Assembly: GCA_902728285.1 (NCBI GenBank)
Contig: CACVBU010001235.1
Coordinates: forward strand, 1,397,233-1,461,232
DNA from: Clytia hemisphaerica
Lineage: Eukaryota > Cnidaria > Hydrozoa > Leptothecata > Clytiidae
Direction of reading: 5' to 3'
Length of the DNA stretch: 64,000 bases
In this document: piece by piece, positions 1 to 10,865 of the stretch
Layout: each line of letters starts with the position of its first letter
Position numbering within the stretch: position 1 is the stretch's first letter
Program-made: the position numbers and the translations under genes
Notes under the pieces: generated by a model
Seen by the model: the letters and a program-made list of their open reading frames with translations, nothing else
Told to the model about the DNA's origin: nothing
Databases searched by the model: none

Positions 1-1598
1 CCTTTGAGAAAAGCCCGTTGCAATTTTTGAAAAGTACCATAGTACCACACTACTATCGGAAAGAGCACTCCATTTGGACATTTGAATGCATTTTTTTCAA
101 AATGCGTTTCCCAAGCATTCACTAGGAACACTTATAGAATGCTTCACAAGTTCCTCAGATTAAAGAGTCTTCAAAGTGTTCGTAAAAAACGCTTCGCGAA
201 CGCATTTAAAAAGACCTTTTCAAAAACGTTCCTAAAATGTTCGCAGAAAACGCTTTCCAAACGCATTTAGGAAAGAACTTTTTGAAAGCGTTCTTAAAGT
301 GTTCGCCGAAAACGCTTTTCATAGAGTGCAGAGGGGTTGAAGCCCCCCTTGAAGGTTTAGCCCCCACCAAAATTCGAAAAAGACAGCCCCCTACCAAAAT
401 ATAAAAAATTTTAATTTATATTATCTGGTTGTAGGAAACCAAAAGATTTTTTAGTTCTTGGAAAAAGTTGTTAGGTTAGCCACCCGGGTCGGGTACTAGG
501 GCAAAATGGGTTCCAGGGATGTGCCACTGGTCAGGGGACCTTTTTTAACCTCTACGAGTCTCAGGTAGGGTCGCAAAAACACCAAAATAGAAAAATCAGT
601 CTCTCGTAGGGTGCCTTTTTGGAAAATTTGGGGAAAAAGTAGAAAATTTTGAGAAAATTTTGGAATTTTAGACCCATTCAGGATCACTTTTTTCGCTAAA
701 ACGAGTCCCACGTAGGGTCCATTTTTCGAATCTCAGCGGAGCACTTCCGTCAATCGGCAAGGGTAGTAACCCCCGGGGTTAGCCCCCAGTTAACAGACCT
801 AAACAAATAGCCCCCCCTAAGTAAGTAGCCCCCCCCCGCTGATCTTAGAGAAAAAGAACCCCCCTAAGAGCCAGGGGGATTTGCATTCTATGCTTTTTGA
901 ACGCATTAGAAAAAAACTTATAAAAAATTATAAAATAAGATTCCAGATTTTTTCCAATCCTTCAAATTCTCAACTTCAGTTGAGCGAGATAGAATCTGAG
1001 AATTTCTGTCTGTGTGTCTTTCTTTGTGTATGTCCCAAAACCTTGGGACAGCCTGGAGACTTCAAAAAATGGTGGTAATTGGCTGAAATTTGCCATACTT
1101 GTTCCTTGGGTGAATATCTGGGACACGTTTTTCGTCAAAACAAGGCTAGAACTTTGGGGCAGCCTGAATACCTCAAAAATTGTTTGATTTTGCAGGCCAT
1201 TTTCTAGAAGGACAGGGCAGCGTCCGCTATTGAGTAAAAGGGGCACTTTTTCTGCTGATTTTTACCATTATTTTTCATAATTCTTGATATGCAGCGTCCG
1301 ATAACCGGTAAAAAGGCATGAAAAATGGTCTGTTTTGGCACAATTGTTCCTTGGGTGAATATCATCCTAGGGTGTTTCTTTCATTTTTCAAGAAATTGAC
1401 ATTTTGAGCCTTGGACGAGTTTTTCACAACACAATTGGGCCTCTGAATAGTTTTAAAAATACTGAAGTTGAGCACAGTGCGTTGCACACATTTGACTATG
1501 CAGCGGCAATCAATTGAAAATTTGAAAATCAGCAATTTTCTTTCTTGCAGAAGGTCATTTTTTTAATTTTTAGCATTAGAAAAAAAGTTGAATGAAAA
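1..1598. other. Gene-free leader with repeat fragments
   Basis: No convincing coding region was seen. The stretch holds AT-rich DNA with short C-runs (about 770-860). At about 481-560 lies a GC-richer repeat (GGGCAAAATGGGTTCC then ATGTGCCA) that reappears in diverged form at about 33526-33600. The motif TTGTTCCTTGGGTGAATAT occurs twice, near 1099 and 1344. The promoter of the following HECT gene probably lies here, but I see no clear TATA or initiator. Confidence 0.5.
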
Positions 1599-2549
1599 AT
1601 GGACGAAGAATTGAGAAGGGAGGTCAGGGCGATCGTTGCTGAGCAGCTTGAAGCATCTCCTGCAACTCCATTACCAAATCGTAATAATGTAGTTGCTAAC
1701 GCAAGATCACTTATTAGAAATTCGACACGACAAGCAACACAATCACCATCACCAAGACACCCATTACGACTAACATCAAGCTCAAGTGGGAAGAAAAAGA
1801 AAAAAGGAAAAGAAAAGGTGTACGAAATAATAGTTCTAAAACAAAGCTTTTATGATGATTATACCTTTACTGATGACATAGTTGCAATAAAACAGGTTAT
1901 GGTTGCCATATCTGAGTCCATGAGTGAGTCAGAAATTAGAATCACAATTAAAAAGTCACTGAAGGTTAAACTCCCTCTCGTCAAGGAAGATGATTTCGTC
2001 TTTGTTAAGAGAGACAGAAATAAAATCATTACTCCCGTCGTTTCTGAAGACTTTGTTTGGGACTACAACTCTGTTAAACAATTAAGTGGGTAAGGAAAGC
2101 TCTATGTGGCTTTGACCCTGCCTCTTAGCATAATCAAGGATTCAAACGACGAATCTGACTTTCCAGAAGATGGACTGCCTATTGTTTTTCGCCAATTTCG
2201 TTTGTCCAACTTGTCATCTGGCCCATCATCTTCCACCTCGTTGTCTTGCCCATCATCTTCCACCTCGTTGTCTGGCCGATCATCGCCCACCTCGTTGTCT
2301 GGCCCATCATCGTCTACCTCGTTGTCTGGCCCATCATCGTCTACCTCGTTGTCTGGCCCATCATCATCTACCTCGTTGTCTGGCCCATCATCATCCACCT
2401 TGTTGTCTGGCCCATCATCTTCCACCTCGTTGTCTGGCCCATCATTGTCCATTTTGTTGCCTGGCCCATCGTCGTCCACTTTGTCATCTGCACCATCTTT
2501 GTATAGCATGGACCCTGGTCCATCTAACTGTAAAGCCCAGCTTGCAAGA
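1599..2549 (+). CDS. HECT-type E3 ubiquitin ligase, exon 1 (in-frame TAA)
   Basis: This is the first coding exon of a predicted HECT ubiquitin ligase. It starts at an ATG in good context (aaaaATGG). The N-terminal about 65 residues are charged and Ser/Pro-rich with a GKKKKKGK basic patch. A folded-looking region follows (VYEIIVLKQSFYDDYTF through EDDFVFVKRDRNKI), of the kind found upstream of HECT domains in invertebrate G2E3-like proteins. The frame is broken by TAA at 2091-2093 but stays open on both sides through a repeat-encoded Ser-rich linker. It ends at a GTAAGT donor after codon AGA at 2547-2549, phase 0. That joins in frame to the HECT exon at 3494. Family membership rests on exon 2. 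The role of this N-terminal part is unknown, and the gene may be a pseudogene. Confidence 0.6.
2091..2093 (+). other. In-frame TAA inside HECT gene exon 1
   Basis: The reading frame before it (SVKQLSG) and after it (GKLYVALTLPLS) is the same, with coding-like sequence on both sides. A single C-to-T change (CAA to TAA) would explain it. It could be a true null allele, a pseudogene mark or an assembly error. Confidence 0.65.
2220..2489 (+). repeat. 27-bp coding minisatellite, 10 units
   Basis: Ten contiguous 27-bp units of the form GGCCCATCATCNTCNACC followed by TCGTTGTCT. Each encodes a nine-residue Gly-Pro-Ser-Ser-Ser-Thr-Ser-Leu-Ser variant inside HECT gene exon 1. The period is a multiple of three, so copy-number change keeps the frame. 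Because the array lacks stops, several other frames, including one on the opposite strand, also stay open across it; these are shadows. Confidence 0.9.
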
Positions 2550-3493
2550 GTAAGTCTTTTATTGCCGTAACTGTTTTCAGTTACGTTTTGTTATTAATGT
2601 TTTCCACTCTGATGCTTTAAGGGGATGGTCAACACTAATCTGACGCCAATGGGGCTGTCTTTATGCAAGACTGCCCATGCAAAAGAGCCCGAGCATAGTT
2701 TCAAGAGGGATAATGAACGTAACGGACAATATTTAGGTGTAAAAAAAGATTAAGTAACAGATTAAACGGTTTTAGCAACACTCGCGCCAGTAGGATAGAT
2801 TTTTCTAAAAGGTCTTACGCCAACATTTGGCGTATACATCAGCTCTTCCCCAATATGGCAAAACAGATTTACACGCCACAATTCCCAGACTGGCTTTTCA
2901 AACAGTAATCGAAGTTCTTCTGTCCAGACGGATTTCAGTCTCACAGAAATTTTTGTCAAAGTTTTCCGTCTCAGCTATTTAGCAAAAAATAGTGATTTTA
3001 TTCTCTAGAATAATTCCATCCGAAAGAAATCTCTTATGGCTGTTTTTACATTTTGGTTATGTTTATTTTTTTAGATAGATATATGTTTTCGCTGCATGAT
3101 TCGGCTTTTTAAAAACATTTTAAGTTGTTTTAATAAGCAAATTTTAGTACCTTTCTAGCCAATCTTGGGAGTAAAAAATCTGAAATTTTTCTGGCCCCCT
3201 GTCCCAACCATGGTGGGGCCTGCGGCTGTCACTGTATATAAAAAAATCTCTATTGAGAAATTTTCCGTCTCACAGAAAAAAACTGACCACTGTTTAAAGA
3301 ATTTCAATGAAGTAAAAAAAATTCAAAAATATTTTCAAAATAAGCCGAAAAACGTAAAATCTTCAAAAATGAAAGAAAATGACATTTCTAATGGTTAAGT
3401 GATACAATCGTTAGTGGTTTTGTGTCGATACCAATAAGGTATCTTTGTTGAAAACAGCTAGAAGGGTGAATTTTTTTAATTGACTTATTTTAG

Positions 3494-4084
3494 CTTCCCA
3501 AACTAGAAGAATTGTTTCCTGGTGTATCATCATCGATTCTTCAGAACTACATACATTCACGTATGGATGATGCTGTAGATGCTATATTAAGCATTCCTGA
3601 TCATATAACTGGTATCGAAGAGTTCTTTGATAACTTGGGAAGTAAGCTGAAAGGACATGTGGATCTTGATGTTAAAAACCTATTTGAAGATGCTTTTTAT
3701 CTTTTCAAAAGTAATTCCTTTGATCCAACGAAAAAACTCCGAGTAAAATTTGTTGGCTCACCAGCGATAGATGATGGTGGACCAACCCGTCAAATTTTTA
3801 AACGTCTTTTTGAATTGTTTTCAAACCCAGAGAATCATTACCGATTATTTGAAGGCAATTGCAAAGCCGCTCTTCCTATAAATCGAGTTGATATAACACT
3901 ATCGAAAATGTTTTTGATCGTTGGGAAGATGTGGGCCTATTCCATTTGCCATGGATGTAGGCCTCAAATTGCCTTGAGCGAGGCTGCATTCGATTACATC
4001 TTGTACAATGACTTAGATCATGCTTTGCAATATGTCAAATGGGAAGATGTCGGAACGCCAGTGGTAAAGCATTTTATCGAAGAG
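3494..4084 (+). CDS. HECT-type E3 ubiquitin ligase, exon 2 (HECT N-lobe)
   Basis: This exon encodes the N-lobe of a HECT domain, which receives ubiquitin from an E2 and passes it to a substrate. The diagnostic stretch is KLRVKFVGSPAIDDGGPTRQ, matching the family pattern L.V.FVGEPAVDxGGPxRE. It is followed by the helices around FELFSNPENHYRLFEG and VGKMWAYSICHG. The exon begins after a TTATTTTAG acceptor and ends with FIEE at a GTAATC donor. Both boundaries are phase 0, and the upstream exon also ends in phase 0. The catalytic cysteine lies in the C-lobe and is not in this exon. Confidence 0.82.
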
Positions 4085-4139
4085 GTAATCATCTTTCAAA
4101 GAGTTATTTTAGTTCATTTTTGCAACTTTTTGTTTATAG

Positions 4140-4265
4140 CGAAAATTAGGAAATCAGAACATCAGGAGCTTTCAGGAAGAAAATTCTGTTAAGTATTCTC
4201 CCTCAATTAGATTCAGATTAAAATCAATTGAATTTATGCGTGAAAATGATGCACTTCTACTATAA
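4140..4265 (+). CDS. HECT ligase, possible third exon with early stop
   Basis: After a 55-bp putative intron (GTAATC to TTTATAG), the phase-0 frame stays open for 41 codons to a TAA at 4263-4265, ending near FRLKSIEFMRENDALLL. I see no C-lobe active-site cysteine here. Downstream, 4280-4462 is open in another frame with QLSTTRFLFLSTT. That faintly resembles the active-site strand but has Leu where Cys would be expected. Either the C-lobe is decayed or it lies on exons I could not find. Confidence 0.35.
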   Translation, partial: RKLGNQNIRSFQEENSVKYSPSIRFRLKSIEFMRENDALLL

Positions 4266-4465
4266 TCAAACATGGAAAAATGAATATTCAAGTTCAAACT
4301 ACTCCAATCTTTTCTAGAGTTGATCCATTTAGATTTTCTTTCCTAATGGAAAATAAACGAACACAACTCAGCACAACTAGATTCTTATTCTTATCAACAA
4401 CGGAGAAATTAGGCAAAATTCCTTTGTCAAAAAAGACGAAAAAAACAAGGCTTGTATTATAGTAG

Positions 4466-5037
4466 GGGGGTCAGGATCCGGATATCAAACCCAGTGCCAG
4501 GGTGGTGGTGTCAATTTTTGTTCGAATTTCAAAAAGTCAAATTGGTATCGATACCAAAATAAGGGGGTATTGAAGTTGGTATCAGACTCTAATCTTGTAC
4601 AATGTAAGTATTAAAAAACAAAAATATTTGGACCATTTCCAGCCTTTTTTGCGTACACTAATTTTCTTTTATAAAGCATAACGTTTGTAAGTATATGCAA
4701 AGCATACCTTGAGGTTCAGCTAAAGAAATTTTATTAATTGCAGAATCCAAATTAATCCCTTTTTAATCTGTTTTTGAAACATGAACACAACACTATAAAG
4801 ATTCGAAATCTATATGGTGAACATTCGTAAACAATGGAATGCCTTAATTTCTCTCAAGATTCCCCTCATAATTTTTTTACCAAGCATAGGGTTAAGCATA
4901 AGTCGAGGCTCAAAATTGAGCTTTACTTAAGCATAGTGAGCCTCAGCCGAAATTTACCGTATGCTTATAAAAAGAAATGAGTGTAATTTGAAGGGTTATT
5001 AAGATATAAAAAATCTGATTACACATTTGAAATCAGC
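4466..5037. other. AT-rich spacer
   Basis: No gene or structured repeat recognised between the HECT gene and the mariner-type MITE. Confidence 0.4.
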
Positions 5038-5039
5038 TA

Positions 5040-6297
5040 CAGTATATGGCCCCCAAAACGGAGAAGGCCCCCAAAACGGAGGTTTTCATTAAAATGAAGA
5101 TTCTGACTTCTAGATTAATCAGAATTAAACGATTTTTATTTATTTTGAAAGAATGATGGTTATACTTAAAAATGAGCATGTTTTTGCTGGTTTGAGACAG
5201 ACTCAAAATAACATATTTGCGTCTAAAGGAAATATTTTAACACCAAAATTAGATAAAAATTGCATATAACTCACTCTAGCTCCTTGGATATTGAAAATAA
5301 GTTATGAAAACGGGGTATAGGAAACTTTCTACACCTATTGCCGTTCAGAAAATGCAACTACATCTGTGACTTTAGAGGCTGGGTAAAAGATATAGCATCT
5401 TGAAGGTCAACCAGTATTTTGGAGCCCTAGAATCAGCATTGACAAAACCGAAAATTCTAAATATGAAAAAAAGCAAAAAATCTTGCAATTCTATTCCTAT
5501 CACCTTGAGTTAATAGTTTATAAAAAAAAATTAACATTATATATAAAAATTTTCGCTGAATCAGCAAAAACGGCAAATTCTGTCATTTTTTTGCAAAATA
5601 TAGGAGGAAAATATCTTTAAAGCTTAATATTTTCAGAGCTTTTTTTCTAAAATTTTCACAGCTTATTCCATACATGAATGGAACTATTTTCAAAAGAGAT
5701 TTGTTTTCAAAAACTTGATTAAGACGTTGTTAAATCAAAATTGTCATTTTGAAAATTTCTAAATTTTCAGTTTGGACTTTGCAATATCGAAAATCTTGAA
5801 ATATTTCATAAAAAAGATAAATTTTACATCCATCGGGTCGTAAATTTAAGGGAAAACACAAATATGTTCAGAGTTTTTCCCCCTATTATCACTGGGCTTA
5901 ATAATTTAATTTCAACTACACCTCCGTTTTGGGGGCCCCAAACCTGCATTTTGACAACCAGGGGTATACTGTAAAAGTTTTATCAAATAAATCTATGCCC
6001 AAAACCCTCTAAATCATATTTCAAAACTATGGTCAAAATTTTGTATTCATATCTTAAAGATATCTCGAGAAGTCGCTAAAATTCCAAACCTCCGTTTTGA
6101 GGGCCGTTAGAAAAAAGCTACCTATCTTTAAGCGATTGAAAAATATTGTTGAAATTGAAAATTTTGAAAAAGAATTTCCAGGAAATAAAGTAGAGATGTT
6201 AAAGGTTTTCAAGCAGCAAAAATTTTTGTAAAATCTTATTTCCTCTAGATTTGAGAGAAATTTCAAATTTTATCGCCGTTTTGGGGGCCACATACTG
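5040..6297. mobile_element. Mariner-type MITE with TA target duplication
   Basis: Termini are inverted: left CAGTATATGGCCCCCAAAAC, right GTTTTGGGGGCCACATACTG. Both are flanked by TA (5038-5039 and 6298-6299), as expected for Tc1/mariner targets. The motif CCCCCAAAACGGAG is repeated directly just inside the left end (about 5050 and 5070). It recurs inverted internally near 5925 and, diverged, near 6092, so the element looks composite or formed from nested relatives. No coding capacity was seen. Confidence 0.8.
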
Positions 6298-6435
6298 TAG
6301 CGTTAATGAAAAATTTGACAACCTTTGTCGGTGTAATTTTTAATTCCACCAGTGATTCTGAGCTCTCACCGGGTCTGGATACAGGGGTGTGGTCAGAAGA
6401 ATGTGTAATTCTTTTCCAGGAAACGTAACTACTAG

Positions 6436-7309
6436 AACACGTATGACGAGACAGGACACAAAGGTCTATCCCAGTGGAAGGCTGCGAAGGATTTCAATGT
6501 ACCAAGATCTACGTTAGGTGATAAATTGAAAGGTAAATAAACTAACGTAACATATGTAATGGTTTTTCTTAATGCATGGCACGGACCAAAATTATTTCAC
6601 TGCTACTTTCAACTTTTCGCTAATTTTGCTCCTGTTGTCTAGTCCAACAAAAGAAGGATAAATGTCAAGTAACTTTTCAGGGAAACAGGTTAGTGCCATC
6701 AAAATATTTGTTTTTTTTAGGTCGCCATCCCTTACAACCTGGTGGACAGTACCGTTTGACACAAGAGACGGAAAAAGCGATTGCGCTCGTAATTGGCGAG
6801 CTTGTTATGTGGCGCGTACCTCTTCGGATCATTGATTTACAATTGCTGATACGGAATTATCTTGACCATTGTGACGTTGATGATGAGGTATCTAAATGCT
6901 GTGTTTACGTCAGTTTTTGTAGCCAATTTCACAAATTATGAAGCCTCTTTTAGAATTTAAGGAATCGAAAGTAGGTTGTGTCTTAGATAAGTAACACGAA
7001 GGCGACCTGACTGATGAATAGGGTATTTCTCATCTTCAGGTGTTCACGGACAATACGCCGACCGATGATTGGGTTAGACGCTTCATTGTGCGTCAAAAGC
7101 TGACAGTTCGATACGCGGACAATGTAAAGCCAGAGCGGTGCATCATGCCAGAAGAAGTATGTGCATTTTTCGATAGATTGAAAGAGGAAATCGGGAATGT
7201 CCCAGCCGAAAATGTATTCAACTTTGATGAAACAAACTTCCAGGACAATCCATCTAAGAGGAAGTTAAGTGAACAGTACTTACGGAATAATTACTACAGT
7301 ATTCGTTAG
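6436..7309 (+). pseudogene. Pogo-like transposase, N-terminal exons
   Basis: Three phase-compatible exons. 6436-6532 encodes a psq-type helix-turn-helix (WKAAKDFNVPRSTLGDKLK). 6721-6887 encodes the second DNA-binding region (RHPLQPGGQYRLTQETEKAI, then VPLRIIDLQLLIRNYLDH). 7040 onward encodes DDWVRRFIVRQKLTVRYADN and FNFDETNFQDNP. The DET is the first catalytic Asp of the DDE_1 domain in pogo/Jerky-like transposases. Junctions are GTAAAT, GTATCT and CAG, with codons split consistently (phase 1, then 0). After FQDNP the DDE core is lost: only about 180 bp separate it from the C-terminal part, so the element cannot encode an active transposase. A TAG closes the frame just upstream of 6436. Confidence 0.75.
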
Positions 7310-7449
7310 GGCTAGTTATGCTTCACCTTTGGTACGGGAATAAAAGTAAATACATTAAACCAGATTTTTTCTTGATCCTTTTATTCCTTTTAAGGTGATT
7401 GCTCCGTTAGGGCTACGTTGGTGTGAGAGAAAGCAGGTGAATTCAAAGC

Positions 7450-8115
7450 AAAGTATTAGCCTCATGTTTTGCGGGAATCATTAAGGAGCCAGGAGTCGAC
7501 ATTGTCAAGTCTAATCAAAATGTTGTGAAAGAACAATCTTCTGAAGCGGTCCCCGTAAGTGCTACATCAAGTTCAATGGAGGGTTATGGTGAAGGTGAAG
7601 GTTGCTCAAAAAACCTGTCACCACAAAAATTCAGTAGCAGTGAATCGGAAACGGAGGAGAATTGAGAGACTGACAACGATAATTACGAGGAAGACGACGA
7701 CGAGATATGGTGTTGCGTTGAGTGTAAAAAAGATCATGTTTACGATAATAATAGGTAAGTGTTGTGAAATCCTCATTGTAGCCCGAGAATTAAAATTATT
7801 TGTTTCGTTATTCACATCGTTCCTTAGGAAAATTCCTTTTTTGAGAATGCAACTCCGTTTTGCAGTTGGAATCCCTGAGACAGGGGCGTCAAGTGTTGTA
7901 ACTAGTATCAGCCCATTCTTTAATATTTTCCACCTTCGTTTTATAGATGGATCCAGTGCAAATGTAAACTTGCATTCCACCTGCAATGCTCAGGATATCG
8001 ATACAGAAAGAGTATGTACGACACAATCGAGATTACAAGTATAAGTTGGCAATGTAACTATTGTAAATCTGCTAAAAAGTTAATTATATCCTTCAGTTTA
8101 AAAGATAAATTCTAG
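7450..8115 (+). pseudogene. Pogo-like transposase, C-terminal PHD-like finger
   Basis: The exon up to 7754 encodes KVLASCFAGIIKEPGVDIVK, an acidic linker and EIWCCVECKKDHVYDN, interrupted by TGA at 7663-7665. The frame joins by a phase-2 codon across a 192-bp intron (GTAAGT 7755 to AG 7946) to WIQCKCKLAFHLQC and WQCNYC, ending at TAG 8113-8115. Cys and His spacing resembles the PHD-like finger at the C terminus of some pogo-family transposases, except that the middle pair is C-x1-C rather than C-x2-C. It belongs with the exons at 6436-7309. Confidence 0.7.
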
Positions 8116-9006
8116 TACTTCGATATAAGAAATAAATGTTTTCATTCTACTTATTTCAATTTCCAATGTCCAATTTCCAAATCTTTCGTAAACTACTAGA
8201 CAGGAATTTCAACGGAACATTTGACTTTTTCCACTTAGTAGCCTGGGGCCAAGTGCAATCCGAGGAAGGGCGATGTTACGATAACTCGAGGAAATCAATG
8301 AGGTGAATTTTGCGAGTCTGTAGTTTTTTCTGTGTTTAAGTCTAAACAGAGCTTTACGCCGAAAATACATTCGAATTTTCAAATGTAAACAGCGCTTTGA
8401 AAATCGAATGTTTTTGAGTGTTCACACGAGCGCGCAAATGTTTTCGAATGTTTTGAAACAATTTATTTTAGTAAGTACGTTCAATCTGGACAGTCTGGAA
8501 AATGTTATTCGTCACTCGATCTTTCGAAATTATTGAAATCTTTTTTTCTGAGAGGGGAAGGACTCTGATATTTTCTTTTTCTAAATGTTGCATACCGGTA
8601 TTCTTTTCATCTAACAGAGTCAAAATGCATTTTCTTTCAAAGAATTATGATTTATAATCAGGAAACACTTCTTAGTAATTTTAACTGTATTTTGTTGGAT
8701 GCACAAGTTTATTGGAAGGGCATTATTTTTGCCCAGAGTTATAGCTTCAGTTTTCATTTTCATTCACTTCTTTGTTGTTTACAATTCTTTATTTTATTCT
8801 CCAAAAAGCTTTAGATTTTTTTTTGGTGTTGTCAATGATGATGATGGTAGTGCAATTTAAGAACGAAGAAGATGGGAAGAAGAAAAAACCGAGCTTTTTT
8901 CAGTTTTGAGATGTTTTTGAATTTGAAATGTGTGCTGGAAGCTCAACTGCAATAAAACAAAGGTTAGTTAACTTTTATTAATTGTGGATTCTTGATATTA
9001 TTCAAG
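8116..9006. other. AT-rich spacer
   Basis: No gene recognised. An open stretch ends near 8957 at a GTTAGT (coding for VFEFEMCAGSSTAIKQ). It could be an exon, but its phase does not fit the candidate exon at 9007. Confidence 0.35.
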
Positions 9007-9107
9007 TCGCAGATGACAAGAGCAAGAGAATTCTCTCACTGTCAACTGAAGAAGGAGTTGTGGTACCACCTCAAAATTGGTCGAAATTCATGGAGAATCC
9101 AGCCTGA
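9007..9107 (+). CDS. Possible terminal exon, unknown protein
   Basis: After a possible TTATTCAAG acceptor, the frame DDKSKRILSLSTEEGVVVPP, QNWSKFMENPA is open to TGA at 9105-9107. It has coding-like composition unlike its AT-rich surroundings. The upstream partner exon is uncertain. I do not recognise the family; a distant resemblance to a PC4/SUB1-type strand is too weak to name. Confidence 0.25.
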
Positions 9108-10865
9108 CTCAGCTCATTATTATTTGCTGGCAAATGCTAAACCCCCTTCACTCTCCTCACTTTAGATATTTAATTTCCCTACAGATGAGCTAAGGCTCTT
9201 TCATTTTCTAATACCCCTGTTCTGGCAGAATGTAGATAAAATGCTATGTTATGCTATTATGGTCTTTAAAGAGAATGGAAGTAAAAGATGGGTATTTTAT
9301 GCTAACCATCCCTGTCTCACTGAAAGTTTTATCTCTAAGGTTATGGATTGATGACACAAATCTTGATTTATATTAGATTTATTTATATTCTTTCTTTTTC
9401 TTCAGGATGTAGAAGAAATGAATTTCAGATGGTTTTGGAGTCATTTTTTCTGGATTTTTTTATGTCTGAGCAACAGAAAGTTTAAAATATATTGTGCATT
9501 GTGTATCAAAAAGTCACCTTGTCTTGTTGTTCTTATTCTGATGTCTAGTCCTTCTAGTTTAGATACATCCCCGTCCTATGAATGAGCTATAAAATATTTC
9601 ACAAGAAGAATAAAATTCATTTCTTTCCTTTCAATTTTTGCAAGTTTCTTGTTTTTTGAAGTTCATTTTGAGACATTTCGCCTATTTTTCTTCCCCGCCT
9701 CCTTCTTAAAAAAAATTCACTTTTTTCTACGCCAATCAGATCTCGCGTCTTTTTCCCGATCAGCCAATCACAATGGCTTGTAGAGGGCATTACGTAATTT
9801 TTTGTCTGGTCTGTAATTTTGATGTTTTCTCGAATCCAATGAATTTTCTTTAGCAGAGTAATGGGGCCCACTAAACCTGCAAATGCAGCGATTGTATTGG
9901 CTATCAAAAAGCCATTTTAGATTTTCTTGAAAGCCAGATAAATTGCGGACCGAACCGTGGGTCGGGGCTATTTTTTCATGGTCCCTATCTCGAATAACAG
10001 GAGATCAAAGTCTGGACTTCGAAATTTCCTTTGACAAAATAACTTCCTGAAGAAAATATTTAAGCCATAAAATTAGCCCCGACCCTAGATCAGGTGCCCC
10101 TATGTGCAGGCCACCCTAAACAGTTGTTTTTGACCCTTAACTCTCGGCCGAGTCGTTGCTTTTTCTGATAAACAGCAATTTTGGGACCTTACTTCAGTGG
10201 TCGTTTACTCGCGGTTTTTGACAGTTTTAACAAACGAGTTTGCCCTAAACTTCAGTTAAAAGGTTATATTTTCACAATAAATCAATTACACAATATTCTG
10301 AACTTGTTTATACGTTTAAATTTGAGCTCAATACTCTTCATTATGAAAATCGCAAAATTTGATAAATTTTACAGACCAGAAAATTCACCTCATTGACACA
10401 CTCGAGAAAGGTTCTTTAGTAAACACATTACTCAATATTCCTCTATTCTTATAAAAAGTCTTCGCGACATACGCCATCTCGACTGAAATGAAGACAGGGC
10501 CTAAAATTTTGAAATAAAAACGATTAATTAATAGGCACGTTGTTATTTAACACGATCCCACCAAACCGGTTTACTACCTAGTAGTCGTAAAAATATACAT
10601 GAACAATTAACGAGCCGTAATTACTAACAAATAGATATATTTTCATATATTTGATTTTGAGGCTGGCCGAAGTCATCTTTTGCTACTTTTTGGTCTTCTT
10701 TGGGTCATTACTTTTGAAGGAAATATATTTAGGTGGTGAAATTGTATAACATTATTTTGAGAGACGATGTATAAGACGATGTTCAAGATGATGTATAAAA
10801 AGTCTCACGCTCGTTCTATCAATATTTATTGCAAACGAAAGTAAAAACGGTCGAAGTGGCCGAAG
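9108..10865. other. Spacer with minor repeats
   Basis: No supported gene. The inverted pair GTCGGGGCTA (about 9961) and TTAGCCCCGAC (about 10073) may be the ends of a small decayed MITE. The 15-bp word TGGCCGAAGTCATCT occurs at 10664 and again at 10857, next to the LINE's 3' side. Confidence 0.35.

Noticed and set aside
2102..2509. Minus-strand Asp/Gly/Pro repeat protein and other frames through the minisatellite
   Set aside because: A stop-free 27-bp repeat leaves several frames open. The HECT gene frame on the plus strand is the one continuous with coding sequence.
9617..9907. 96-codon minus-strand frame
   Set aside because: No domain, no splice partner, ends in a Lys-rich low-complexity tail.
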